Shown: positions 34,005 through 45,339 of the stretch, in pieces
Layout: the number at the start of each line of letters is the position of its first letter
Position numbering within the stretch: the stretch's first letter is position 1
From: Lenzites betulinus
Lineage: Eukaryota; Basidiomycota; Agaricomycetes; Polyporales; Polyporaceae
Direction: 5' to 3'
Assembly: GCA_022264855.1 (NCBI GenBank)
Contig: JABYQU010000069.1
Location: forward strand, 62,001-126,000
Length of the DNA stretch: 64,000 nt
Made by a program: the position numbers and the translations under genes
Notes under the pieces: model-generated
Databases searched by the model: none
Seen by the model: only the letters and a program-made list of their open reading frames with translations
Told to the model about the DNA's origin: nothing

Positions 34005-35411
34005 TCACACAGCGTGCTTTGGACAATTAAGGAGCCAGCGAATCCCCGCACGGAAGTCTTTATCGAGCTGCAGCGCGAGCTGGCTCGTCGGGAACATCAG
34101 ATGGAATGCGTGGGGCACGCCGGGGTACCTGCACAGGCAGTCAGTCCCAGGAATACGAACGCGCGCCGATGACTTACAGATCGACCTTGACAGGAACCCC
34201 GGAGCCTTCCAGAATCTCCCCATAGACAATGCCTTCGTCCTTGAGAGGGTCCCTCCCGCAGACTTGGATGTACGCAGGCGGAAGAGTATTAAAGGATGGC
34301 TGGAAAAGAACTGAAATTTCTGGGTCGGTTTCTGTCACGCATTGCAGCTTCGCTGCAAAACAAGCGTCATCAGATAATGCAGCAATATGGGCGAACATGT
34401 GGACTCGCCAAAGTAGTCACGCAAGTGCCCTTCGTTCAGGATCCGCTTATCATAGTTGTCCGCGTATGAGGTCAGTCTGTCCGCGTATCTACAAGGCATG
34501 TATGTCAGCGTCGGGCATGTAAACGCCATACTAACAAAACACACTTCTCAGGAGTGCCATCAGGGTGCAGGAGAACAGGAATCTGAAGGACCTGGCCGGT
34601 TACGGGATAGTCCGCGAAGAAAGGATCCTTCTGGGCACGGTGGGCTATTACAGCCGGAAAGTTTGCGCCCGCAGACTGCCCGCCAATTATGACCCCCTTG
34701 GCCGGGTCCGCCTGAATGCTTTTCGCATTCTGGATGATCTGGGAAAGTGTCAGGAAAACACTCTTTAGTCGCATATAAGAAAAATTACCCATTTCAGAGC
34801 GGCATATGCGTCGTTAAGGCCTGTTGGAAATGAATGTTCTGGTGCCAATCTGCGAGACCTATAAGGTTCGAGTAATGCATATTTGAGCAATTGACAACTT
34901 CACCTGTATTCGACGTTTGCGATAGCAACTTGAAGGTCTATCGTGAGAATCCGCCAGTAGTAGTCGTCCATGTCGACGTCGCCAAATACAAATCCTTCAC
35001 CCACACCGGTGTTCCTGTTAATGACATCTATAAGACAAGAAAGATGGTCGTATACTTACCTCCTCCATGAGTCCAAACAAACAGGGGGAATGTAGTTCCG
35101 TCCGGCGCGAACGGCCGATAGGTGCGGATGAGGATGGAACCCCCGTCGACGGGAATGTGATGGTCTGTGGTAACGTATGTTTCCTCTACATAAGGCATAA
35201 GAATAGATCCCAAACTCCTAGTAGATGTGTACATACCTGAGGGTAGCTGTTTTCTCTGGATGCTGCGGTATATCTCAGTGAAGACCGTGTTGAACCAGAT
35301 TCTTCCTGAAGGCAGGTCGTCGGTGTGTATCTTGGGTGCCTCAGGTAGCTTGGAGAGTAGAGAAGCTAGCTCGGGGTCGGGACATGCACTAAAAAACCCG
35401 TCGTCGGCCAT
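34005..35411 (-). CDS. HSL-family alpha/beta-hydrolase esterase
   Basis: The gene reads leftward; I chose MADDGFFSACPDPELASLL (start 35411), though the frame is open to an ATG at 35507. Motifs in order: oxyanion HGGG then FVFGDVDMDD (35085-34965, split by an intron), RLAPEHSFPTGLNDAY (about 34840), the nucleophile elbow GGQSAGAN (about 34680), the acid in CGRDPLKDEG (about 34250) and the catalytic His in PGVPHAFH (about 34110). This is the hormone-sensitive-lipase/acetyl-hydrolase pattern. No signal peptide, so an intracellular esterase acting on small acyl esters is likely. It could deacylate products of the convergent acyltransferase. Five or more short introns are present. Confidence 0.82.
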
Positions 35412-36267
35412 TGTGGTTAGTGGGCGATAAAGAATGAGATAGAGTGATGAAGCGGCGAGGGTCAGTCGATGCACGTCAAACGTCTGGCTGGCGGCAAGTG
35501 TCTCCATCTATATATATGTATCAACAAGTAGCGTCATAATGGAAAGCAACGCAATCCTGATTCCTAGGACGCCGTACTACCGCCAGTGCTGTGGGACCTT
35601 CGTGCCTGGGTGAGGCACTAGGGGTGCCCGTCATCGCACACCGTGAGAGAATACCACGGCATATCTCACAAATGGATATCTGTGGAGCTGAGGGCGAACA
35701 TTGCTTTGACCGGTGAAATGGGGAGTCGAAGCACGTCGGAAGCCCGCTGCGGCAAAGAAGATATCCTGATTATCATCCTTGCATGCACATGGTCATCCCC
35801 GATGAACAGGAAGCTCTCCCTCGAATCTTCTTCCATTTTGTCATGCCGTAGCGCGTGAGTAAGCCTATACCAGTATCAGAAGATTGTGAAGGACACAAAG
35901 TTTCCAACTCATGTATCATGGGTAGCCGATGGACCATGGTACAACGTAACCTTAGAAGTGCCCGCCGGAGACCCCGGAAACCCCACGTTTGCACGTGGGC
36001 CGAACTCCCGATCCACACTCTACAGAACTTTCGCATCTCTCACATGCACCTGAGGCTGTGGTGACATAGGCCAGCCCTGGCAGTCAAGTCGTCTTCACGC
36101 TTGAGTGCATCTCACAGTTAAATGATATCGGCAGTTCCCATCTCCGGCGGTCTACGCAGATGTAAGTATAAAACTCGTTGGGCATGTCCGCAACACCTCG
36201 TACGGTGGATTGCGCTCTTCGTTACACAACACCTCCCTTCTGAGCGCTGAGCTACTAACCACAAGTC
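35412..36267. other. Divergent intergenic region
   Basis: No supported gene between the esterase and the DUF6534 gene; both promoters lie here. Confidence 0.45.
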
Positions 36268-38121
36268 ATGGCCGAATCCTTTGTGCTCTCCGCAGCCAAT
36301 CCTCAGGCAGCCGCACTCAACTTGACGGCATCCTTTGGCTCTATCCTCGCAGGTGTCATCCTCTCAAGCGCCGTATGGGGGATCTCCTGCATGCAAATGT
36401 AAGTTGTACACACTTGTTTAAGACATATTCCAGGTCACTTACCAATGACTGTCGTCATTCAGGTTTTTATATTACTCCTTGTGAGCACAATTTTCAAAAC
36501 TTTGTATGCCAATATACTGACCATCTATATGCACAGCTATGAGGATGACCACGTCGCACTGAAGCTCCTTGTACGTATTGGACTACCAGCGTGCATAGAT
36601 AATGAGTTGACGAGTAGCTCAGGTTGCATTCATATGGTCCGCTCTATGCCGCTTGTGAAAAACGCTGAGGAATCTAATAGCAGTGAAGGATCTTCGACAC
36701 TGCAAACGAGATCCTATTGATTGCATCGCGTAAGTATGCCACAACTCGGCGAATCTGCACGACGCACAACTGAAATATGTATACAAGTTTGGCCACCTCT
36801 CATCGTGCACTGGGGATCTGTCGATGTGCTCCAACACACTGGACCGTGAGCACTTAAGTCCCATCGGAGAGATTTCGAGCTGACCAGTTAATACAGGACA
36901 CTCGATGTATGTTGCTGCTTGCTTTCCCACATACTGTTCTTACATTGGTTTTCATGATCGTAGCATCATGCCTGGGTTGCAGCTATTGTGGCGTTCTCCG
37001 TTCAGATGTTCTTCCTCTACCGCATATATGTCTGTGCGTGTCGTGAATAGCCAGAGCGTGTTAGTGACCTTGATTGACTTACTACTCACATCAGTTAGCG
37101 GTGGGAAAAAGTTGCTGCCTCTCCTGATTGTAAGTTATTTTGATCACGAGCTGCGCGATGGGCTTACTTTCGCTTCATACCTGCAGATACCTTTGTCCCT
37201 CTGGCAGATTGGTGAGTTATAGAACACTCGCTGTGTGTGCAAGGCTAAAATGTCTCGCACAATGTGAACTATAGTTGGGGCTATCCGTACGTCCGTCTCG
37301 TCATATATCTGCAAGTTGTGGTCACTTATCTTTTCCTACTACAGCCTTCGATGTTTGGCTGTAGGACTCTACCTGTTTTCTATGCAGAGTAGAATGCTAC
37401 TAAGTGTCTTGAAATTTTAGGTTCGAGGATCGGAGTATCACGGCATTATCCAGCCGCCGCAGCGTTGTAGGTGAATAGTCTGGGTTCCCTCGCAGTGCTT
37501 GAGAGCAGTTCATAGGCTTTTGAACTGGCCGTTCGTGCAGCAACCGTGACAGTAGATGTCACGATCACATCGGCAATGGTCTACCTCCTCCTTCAAAATC
37601 GCCGGAATGAATTCACCAGGTATGGTCCAAATATCTCCGAATCAAGGCCGCTGTGCTGATAAATTGGGACATCCAAGGCAAAGCCGGCTCGTATACAGGC
37701 TGATAGTGCTCACTGTGAACACCGGATTTTGGACAGCAGTGCTCGCGCTCATTGATTTGGTCTTGGTCAGTTGCGACTGCCATTTGTGATCTCTGCGCAT
37801 TACATTCACGCACGCATCCCGGTCCAGATCGCGGTATTCCCCTCGGGCTCCCACTTTTGCGTGGTGGACTTTCCCATCAGCGCGCTTTACGTGAACGCGC
37901 TGCTTGCGAATCTGAACGCCCGGCACTTCCTGCACCGCACTGACATGCAGTATAGCAGCAATGTGGATGAGATGGGCGTGAACGCTTTTGCTCTCCGCGA
38001 CATCACGTCGAGTGCGGGGACAGGCACGACCGTGAAAGATGCAGTACGTAGCCCAGAGTTGAGTATCTGTGCATGGAGTCGCTTACGTGCGTGCAGGGCT
38101 CTCAGGTTGTCTTGCGCATAG
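36268..38121 (+). CDS. DUF6534-type seven-helix membrane protein
   Basis: The start at 36268 (MAESFVLSAANPQ) begins the family pattern: LNLTASFGSILAGVILSSAV, then MQMFLYYSFYEDDHVALKLL over three small exons, WIFDTANEILLIAS (about 36685), AIVAFSVQMFFLYRIYV (about 37000), AATVTVDVTITSAMVYLLLQ (about 37530), RLIVLTVNTGFWTAVLAL (about 37700) and the conserved C-terminal part DFPISALYVNALLANLNAR (about 37870). About seven hydrophobic helices and many very short exons are typical of this basidiomycete-expanded family, whose biochemical role is unknown. A fungal GPCR-like topology has been noted for it in general, without assigned ligand. The last exon boundary is uncertain; translation may continue past an intron at about 38044 rather than stopping at 38121. 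Confidence 0.8.
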
Positions 38122-38299
38122 GGGCACCGTCCTCCAAACGCTCGCTGGACCCGGGAGCAAAGGCAAGTACCAGTATATATATCATCCAGATGGCTCTCTC
38201 TGGCTCACTTCGATCGTTCATTCGCAGGCCATCTGCACCATCTGAGCCAGCAAAAATAACGAGATCGAGAGAGAGAGAGAGACAACCAGAGAGGTGGAG
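38122..38299. other. 3' flank with GA microsatellite
   Basis: Contains a (GA)n run at about 38262-38281. It may include a final DUF6534 exon. Confidence 0.4.
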
Positions 38300-38660
38300 G
38301 GGGCGATAGAATATGTATGCGAGCGAGCGAAATCCAAGTAGACATGAGTCAAGGTCGGGCGGCACGTTGCATGAGGGATTCAGGAACTTCAACACCATCT
38401 TCAACGACACGACACGACTACGACGACAACCACAAGTGCAGCACTGCGCCAGGCTGACGGTCTTCTCGTCGAGGCACCAAATCGCGATGTGCCTCTCCGG
38501 CCGGCCCGTCGGCCGTAGCGCTGGTAGCGTGACAATATTGCTCCCATTATTGCTGCTCTTGTACTTCAGCCGAGCGCCCTCGAACTTGCTCTGCACTATC
38601 TTCATTGACTCCTCATACGGCGGCTTCGACTATCCCGCGCACCTCCTCCTGGTAGTACAG
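38300..38660 (-). pseudogene. Degraded copy of the noxR 3' end (PB1 domain and 3' flank)
   Basis: On the minus strand the sequence reads KIVQSKFEGARLKYKSSN, then GRPERHIAIWCLDE. This matches the end of noxR in this window (MVQRKFGVVPGALGMKFKDE ... GRPEGRLEIWCLDE*), with the stop lost and the middle eroded. Similarity continues into the non-coding 3' flank: the ACACGAC...TACGACGA(G/C)AACCAC stretch and the GCGAGCGA(A)CGA elements occur in the same order near 38315-38420 and 47505-47665. This is therefore a DNA-level segmental duplication rather than a retrocopy. The rest of noxR is absent. It is non-functional. Confidence 0.72.
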
Positions 38661-39252
38661 CGGTCGCGCACGCGCGTCTGGGAACGGAGGAACGAATTCA
38701 TGTCTCACGTTGGACACCAAGCCTTCTCCTCGATGTCCTCACCCTCACCCTCACTCTAACTCCTCCTCAGCGCTCAGCCCTTGCCCGCAAGATCTGAGAT
38801 TGCAGGCCTCAGTGTAATTCTCCTGCACCAAAACAGAGTCAGACCTGGAGTATCACTGATCTATGTTCACCCAAACGTCCACAAGTACGTCAGGCATGGC
38901 ACATGGACCCCCGCTGACAACTTATAACTGTCCATCTGTCCAGCATCTTGTCACTCATCTGTAGACGATCTGCTGACCTCAAGTAGCGTCGAAAATGCTC
39001 GGAATATCTCATAGCGTCGGGCTTCCAGCGGTGCTACGTGCCGACGACGCCTGCCACCATAATACAGTGACTCAGCATCGCTCTTGCCCTCTGCAGATGG
39101 TTCGGCGCCGACCTCGCTCTCGACACTTGTGCAAGGGCAGATAACAAGCCGGGTCCCTCGTAAGTGCTCGCCCTTCCTTCCGTTCCGAGTCGCACTGTGG
39201 AACTCCGAGAGGTGTTAGTAGGTGCTCATCCGGTCATTTGCCAACTTGGCAG
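38661..39252. other. No supported gene
   Basis: Possible upstream exon of the following pseudogene (a short DGSAPTSLSTLVQGQITSR-like frame at about 39100-39155), otherwise nothing recognised. Confidence 0.35.
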
Positions 39253-39756
39253 GAGATCTTCTTCGTGCACGGGCTGCAGAAGACGTGCCGCTGGGCGTGC
39301 GGCGCGTTCGAGGCGCACGCGCGCAACGTCGAGGGCAGCCTCGGCGCGTAGTTCACGCCCGCGGGCAGCGTTGAGCTCAAGGTCAAGTTCGGCAGCCACG
39401 ACGCAGCGTGGCAGCACTTCAACTACGGGCCGTCGAAGGACCCGTGCACGCCCGTGTCTGAGACGGCGGCACCGATGGACCCCGAGACCGCTCCGTTCAA
39501 CCAGTGTATCTTCCTGAACTACTACAAGGTGAAGCGGCGTCTCCACCTGTGGAGGGCGCGCTTCATGGAGGCGGGCGCGGGCCCGCACGAGCTGCCCGAT
39601 GACGGGGACTCGGACAACTCCACGCAATACGCGGTGTTGAGTGGCGGACGGTCCAGTGACTCTGTTTCATCGAACTCGAGCGACTTTGGAGAGGTGCCCG
39701 AGCGGGGCATGGTGAGTGTGTCGATCACGCAGCACGTTGGAAGGACGCGACACTGA
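39253..39756 (+). pseudogene. Basidiomycete-type hypothetical protein, one in-frame stop
   Basis: An exon opens after a CAG acceptor and reads EIFFVHGLQKTCRWACGAFE, then after a TAG (39349-39351) continues in the same frame as FTPAGSVELKVKFGSHDAAW, then FNQCIFLNYYKVKRRLHLW and AGPHELPDDGDSDNS to a TGA at 39754. I recognise the FLNYYKVKRRL...AAGPH...P.D pattern as one recurring in hypothetical proteins of Agaricomycetes, of unknown function. With one nonsense codon and no frameshift the copy looks recently inactivated. If the stop were skipped by a small intron, none with GT..AG fits around it. Confidence 0.6.
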
Positions 39757-40252
39757 AAGGCAGTATCGCTGTCGACAGCCATATGATCCTGTCGAGTTAC
39801 TCCTCGACTATATCCTCGAGGTGGGCATGCGAGCTATCCTGCCAAGTCCGCATTCGTGGCTAACATCTTCAAAAGAACTCTGAAGCGTCCATCGCGATCG
39901 CGTGCGATACAGATCTGTATGTGCTTTTCCATGTAAGCTCACATCTATTCCTGAGGCTCGCACGTAAATAATGACATGCGGATGCAAGGATTCGGAGTTC
40001 CCAGGGGACGCCGCACTGGCAGCTGCTATCCACGAACGTAAACCGCCTATTGAAGTCGACGAGAGAGGAGGTAAACCACGCAGATCAGCATACATCGAGT
40101 AGGGTGCTAACGTCGCAGAATTTCCTTTGCCATACGCCACCCACAGCTGGGAAAGTGGCCGTGGACCACTCACGGGCCACATATGTGCCTATTGTACGCA
40201 CGAGCAAGTTCGCGTAAATTCACCTGCTCAGCCAATCGCGGCTGATGCGGCC
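39757..40252. other. 5' flank of the HET pseudogene
   Basis: No supported coding sequence recognised. Confidence 0.4.
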
Positions 40253-42694
40253 ATGTGGCTGCTCGACTCCTCTCTCATAGCGCTCAAGTGGTTCGACACT
40301 CCAGACGACATTGGTGCGCCATACGCCATGCTCTCTCATGTCTGGCAGAGCGACAGCAAACAGACCTTTCAAGATTTCGGCCCCCACTCTCCCTCCCCCA
40401 TCTCCACGCGCGGCCTTGAGTCCTCGCGGCCTGCCTCTCCCGTCGCTGAACTTGCGCACGTCTCGCAAAGGATCAGAGGCTGTTGCACCTGTGCGCTCCC
40501 CGATGAGTACACCTTCGTCTGGATCGACACCTGCTGCATCAACAAGACGAGCAGCGCCGAGCTCTCCGAGGCGATCAACTCCATGTTCGACTGGTTATCC
40601 AAAGCGCGCATCTGTTAAGCCTTTCTCTACGATGTACCGCCAGACGATTCCCCCAGCGCCCCCGCCTCCGCGTTCCGGCGCAGCGTCTGGTTCACGCGCG
40701 GCTGAACGCTCCAAGAACTCGTCGCACCCCTCTGCGTCGTCTTCCTCGCGCACGACTAGACGCCGATCGGCAGGAAAGCGGCGCTAGCCCCACTCGTGCA
40801 GGAGACCACCGGAATCGACGTGGGCGTGCTTACCTTCCATCGTAGACTGGACCACGTAAGCATCGCGCGACGCATGTCCTGGGCCGCGCACCGCAGAACA
40901 CGGCGGCTTGGGGACGAGGCCTACTGCCTCATGGGCATCTTTGGCGTAAACATGCCGATAATCTACGGCGAGGGCGCGAAGGCGTTCCGTCGCCTCCAGG
41001 AGGAGATCATGCGGCAGTCAGCAGACCACACACTCTTTGCCTAAGGCCACGTCATGCCACAGCACATACTCAGGGATGGGCTCGTCGCGGATTCGCACAG
41101 CCCATCCAACTCGCTCTTCGCTCCATCACCTGCGGCTTTTTCTTGCTCGGCAAGTATGTCGCCTATCTCGGCAGAAGACCTCGCGTTCCGGACGGATGGG
41201 CTCTGCGGTCCCTCTGAGCTTGATGATTCGCAGGTAAGATGAGCCCCGAATGCTCAAGAGTTATAGTCCTGTTCGCTGATTGAGAATCCGTAGCTTCTTC
41301 CCGAGTTCACGCTCACAAGCCACGGTGTCCGCTGCCGGTTGCCAGTGATCAACGGTGGGGAGTACGCGTTGGCCGTGCTCGCGTGCTATGATACCCCCGA
41401 CAGCTGCGTCGCCCTGGTCCTCCACCGGCGTCGGCACATCGCCCACACACATCCCCATTTCCTCGTCGGTGCCTACTTTGCGGAGCATGGTGACGACGAC
41501 AGGTGCCCACAGCTGCCGGGCGCGTTGGAGCCACGCAAGACCCAAGGCTACCGCCTCATGCGTCTCATGCACGGCGCGCGCCACTCCGATCTCTTGTCCG
41601 CCCTAACGCAACCTGTGACATGCGGCCCGAGGGAATCTAAACGCATCAAGCTCTCCGCTCAACAGACAGAAGTTTACATTGCCCACCGTCCCTCTGTCCA
41701 CCCCCATCCATGGCTCCGTCTGACCGAGCCCATGCACATCGCGTTCCCGCCGTGGTTCGCCACCGTGCCCACTAAAGCAGGTTTCACCATCTGTCGCATC
41801 GGCACCGCCAGTGCCGCCCACGCTTCCACCACAGATCTGCAGGCCGCCGACTGACGGGCGCCCTCCCTGCCCGAATCGTGGACGCCAGATGACACCGATG
41901 GCACCCTCGCGCTCACCTTCGCGCACCGCCGTACAGGCGAGGTATTCACCATCCACCTCGGCCAGTGTGACACCGCGCATGGGCTCTGGGCGTCCGTTAC
42001 GACAACCCCCGCTGGGGCCACCGATGGCGTGTACGCCTATGTCCTTGACCGCCACCCCGACCCCACACCTCCAACCATCGACCCCCCGCTGACCGCGACT
42101 CCGCCGGTTAGGGCAAGCGGCCATTCCCCTACCGCCCGACTCTCCCCCGCCACCCTTGGTAGTAGCAGCAGTGGCATTCCCGCCACCCGACGCCCGCCGA
42201 CGCGCAAGGCAAGCATGGACCTCCGGCTCAGCGGGCCACCGAGCCTGTCCCCGCCCACGCCCGCGCCAAGCCGGCATCGCACGCGTTCGCCGTCGCCGCT
42301 GCACGCGCGTTTCGGGTGCGCGCAATACCACCTGAACGCGTGGGCGACGGGCGCGCGCGCATTCGGGGACAGCAAGCGTACGGTGCGGCTCGCGTTCAGT
42401 CGGTGGCCGCGCGGGGACACGTACGCGCTTGACGTCGCGCTCGAGGGGAGCGTGTACGCGCCCGATGCGGGTGATGTCCATGATCCTCAGATGGTGCTCA
42501 TCAAGGCCAAGAAGCTGAATGTGCGGGGGAAGAAAAGGGAGAAGGTGTTAGCGCGGAAGGTCACCGGCGGGAGTGCTGCTGCCGTGGATACCGACCCCGA
42601 CGTGTCGGTTTTGCTCGACAATGTCCAGCCGGAGGAGGATGGCGTGTCCTATCCCGGTGCATTACCTGCCATCGTTGTGTACGGGCCGCAATAG
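40253..42694 (+). pseudogene. HET-domain protein with five in-frame stops
   Basis: One reading frame runs from MWLLDSSLIALKWFDTPDD (40253) to a TAG at 42692, with one proper 60-bp intron (41234-41293). It shows the HET-domain blocks PYAMLSHVW, FVWIDTCCINK, SAELSEAINSMF, RMSWAAHRRTRRLGDEAYCL and LMGIFGVNMPIIYGEGAKAF, and aligns along its length with the intact paralogue at 55124. The frame is broken by TAA 40616-40618, TGA 40703-40705, TAG 40757-40759, TAA 41042-41044 and TGA 41852-41854. I detected no indel. Against the paralogue, the first stop sits at Tyr (CYAYLADV) and the next three at Trp (VWTLQEL, DWTPLG, FAWG). HET proteins trigger incompatibility cell death in other fungi; this copy cannot make the full protein. 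Confidence 0.88.
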
Positions 42695-43387
42695 TCGCAA
42701 TCACGGTCGCTTGTAAATTCTGTGGCAAGGAAGCACACTGGTACTCCACACCGCCCAAGGTGCATGCAATGCCATCACGACTCGGCGGGGAGGTATATGA
42801 CAGAATGCGGTCGCTGGCCATCATCGTACGGGTTGTTTGTGACTGCAAATCACCTCTTCCATCGTCTATCGGTTTCGGGAATGTTCACGCACAAATTAGA
42901 CTTTCCGTAGGCGCATCGCGCACTCTACCAGCTCATCTTCGAAGCCATCGGCAGCGCGGAGGCGGGCGACCGGCGGAGCACAAAACGCTAGCGCACGCAC
43001 GTTGCCCAGAGGAGCGCGTCGAGGAAGAACATGACCCCGAGGAAGAAGACATGCTGGGCGAGCGCGCAGATGTACTCCGAAATGCTGACAACATACTATG
43101 AAGGGAGAGAAGCAGGTGGTTCGGGAAGGGGAATAAGCGACTGACGAGCACACTATGAAGACTACTTGTTACAGGCCCGTTCAAACTGATGGCAGGTGCA
43201 CACCAACATCTGAGGTCAACCTCGAGTCAAACGACTCCTCCTGATTTGAAGGGATGATTACCTATACGTGTTGCCGGTACTACTGCGACATAGAAGAACA
43301 CATCTCATCTCTCGTGATCATTCATCCTTGATGATACTGGTTGTAAATCACGTTAGCGGCCACGATGAGCAACGAACATATACACAC
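42695..43387. other. Intergenic, no supported gene
   Basis: Convergent interval between the HET pseudogene and the F-box gene. Nothing recognised. Confidence 0.45.
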
Positions 43388-45339
43388 TCACTCAAACCCA
43401 TACAGCGATCCATCGTAGAACTCCTCTGGCTTCCAGTACGATACATGAAATCGTCCCTCCATTTCTCGGCTTCCCTCCCCTTCCTCGCGTACAATCCGAT
43501 ACGGATACCATTGATTAGTTCGGCAGTAGAGAGGAATTAGAAAACAGATGTTTTCTAATGTTACAGGAAGTGTACGCGCCAAGGTCGTCGCCTCCTGCGC
43601 GAGGGTTTCGAAGAGCCTCTGAGTGTATTCCACGTGCGCCTTTGCAACCCATGGCTCATCGTATCGACCCTCATACGCCCTCACATGCGGATCGGTGAGG
43701 GTGCCCCGGTTGAGTAGAGGCAGGTAGTTGAAGTCCAAGTAGATCATGAGGAGGCGCAAGTCGGTCACCCCGCGCAGGCAGTCTGCTATTTGTTCCTGCA
43801 GACGTCACATATATCAGCATTCGGTTCACCTGGCCAAGAACGGTAAAAACTCTATTTACGGTGCAGATATCTGGCCGAGTGGCCTGCCGATAGCGGTGGA
43901 TACGCAGGACCTTGAGATGAGGGTAGAAGAGCGGGATGTGACGGAGTAATAGCTCATCGTGAGTGTCCACAAAATATTCTACGTCAAGGATGGTGAGCCG
44001 AGGCGCTCTTACTCTGCGCAGCATGTTCAGCATTTCAGAGGAACAGGGAACGATCGACGACCAGCTCGCACGCAGCTCCCCAGTGAAACGCCGCATCTCC
44101 GGGCCAAATTTATAGTGGCGAGGCCAGCAGCGCAGCGAGAGACTTTGTAGAGAAGGGGGGAGATGAGCATAGAGCTCGTCATTAGGGTTTGGGTGCGTGA
44201 GGAATACTCGCTCAAGCTCCGGCCATTCGTACGAGCCCTTGATTGAGGACGGCCAAATAGGCGGCGAAATCATGGTTGTGTTAGTGGGTTCTGCGAAGCG
44301 GAGCGACAATTCCCGGAGGCGGGGCATGCGCCCAAGCGCCACAACAAGAGGGGGGCCATCTTCGTACAGCGGCCTCTCTCCATGAAGCGAGAGCTTCGTA
44401 AGCATCGGCCACGTCCAGAGATGCATCTGATGGAGGGGGGAAGACTGCCAGTGGCTCGGGAGTTCGAGGATGCGCAGGGTGGCGCTCGTCCGCTCGAGTA
44501 GCAGAGACACTACCGATAACTCCACTCCGGTGACTTGAGGCGACGCGCCGTTGTGGCCTAGATCGTACACCAAGGATTCCAGTGGTATCGATGGTGGAAA
44601 GAGATGTGGCGGCAGCAGCTCATCGTATGGGTGACAGAGCATCCCTTGAACGCTGAAGTGGCGTAGTTGTGGCGCAGAGAACATCGCCGATAGTAAGTAC
44701 ATGGGGACACCTAACCGCATGTTAGCAGCGATACGGTTAGGAATTTCGCCTTTGGTAAGACGTAGGCGAATACTATGCAAGCGCGGCATTGATTGCAAGG
44801 CGTTTTTGAGGAATTCACCGACGGGCCTTACCGAGGCGATATTGCATGCCCTCAACTCGTCAAGCTCTTTGATCTTGTGTGGCCACGGCAAAAGGTACCT
44901 CCTGCGCTCTTCGTCGATGTATATTGCCATATCCGCACGCCCGAAGGGACCCAGGAACGTGATGGTTCTCATTGAGGACCGTTAAATTAGTACATAGGTT
45001 TGATGTTTGTTTAAGAGCGCCCACTCACTGTACATGGCCCCGCAGAGAAGGAGGGATCAACTCCAGGTCCGTGTTTGGATTGAGACCAGCCGAGTGCACA
45101 GTGCAGCGGCGGAAAAGCACGGGCATGCATATACTTCTCAGCCATTTGCATGTCATAGACAGCGGGCGCAAGCCGTATGCGCTCGGGTTGTAGTATTCGG
45201 GTCTGGGTGCGAGCAGCTCGCACACCAGAGTAAGGCTATCGCCGTCGAGCCGGCCCAAGCCATGCTGATCATGAGCTAGTGAGCGGAGTGCTCTGGATCC
45301 ACATGACGACGTGCTTACTTTTGGCCAATCATAAGACAT
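43388..45339 (-). CDS. F-box/LRR-like protein
   Basis: The gene reads leftward. The first exon contains an F-box-like segment (LTLVCELLAPRP...LRPLSMTCKWLRSICMPVLFR, about 45240-45105), joined by an intron ending in GAG (donor at about 45028, acceptor near 44970) to a long exon with leucine-rich, repeat-like segments (MPRLHSIRLRLTKGEIPN, LRILELPSHW, MLTKLSLHGERP, MPRLRELSLRFAEP, LQSLSLRCWPRH, LTILDVEYFVD, LKVLRIHRYRQ). A second intron lies at about 43860-43800. The last exon ends with a stop at 43388-43390. Such proteins are usually substrate adaptors of SCF ubiquitin ligases and are hugely expanded in basidiomycetes. The start is uncertain: I chose ATG 45337-45339; the frame is open to 45453. 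Confidence 0.75.

Noticed and set aside
40616..41854. Programmed stop-codon readthrough in the HET copy
   Set aside because: Five stops of all three types with no shared context; mutation of Trp/Tyr codons relative to the intact paralogue is simpler.
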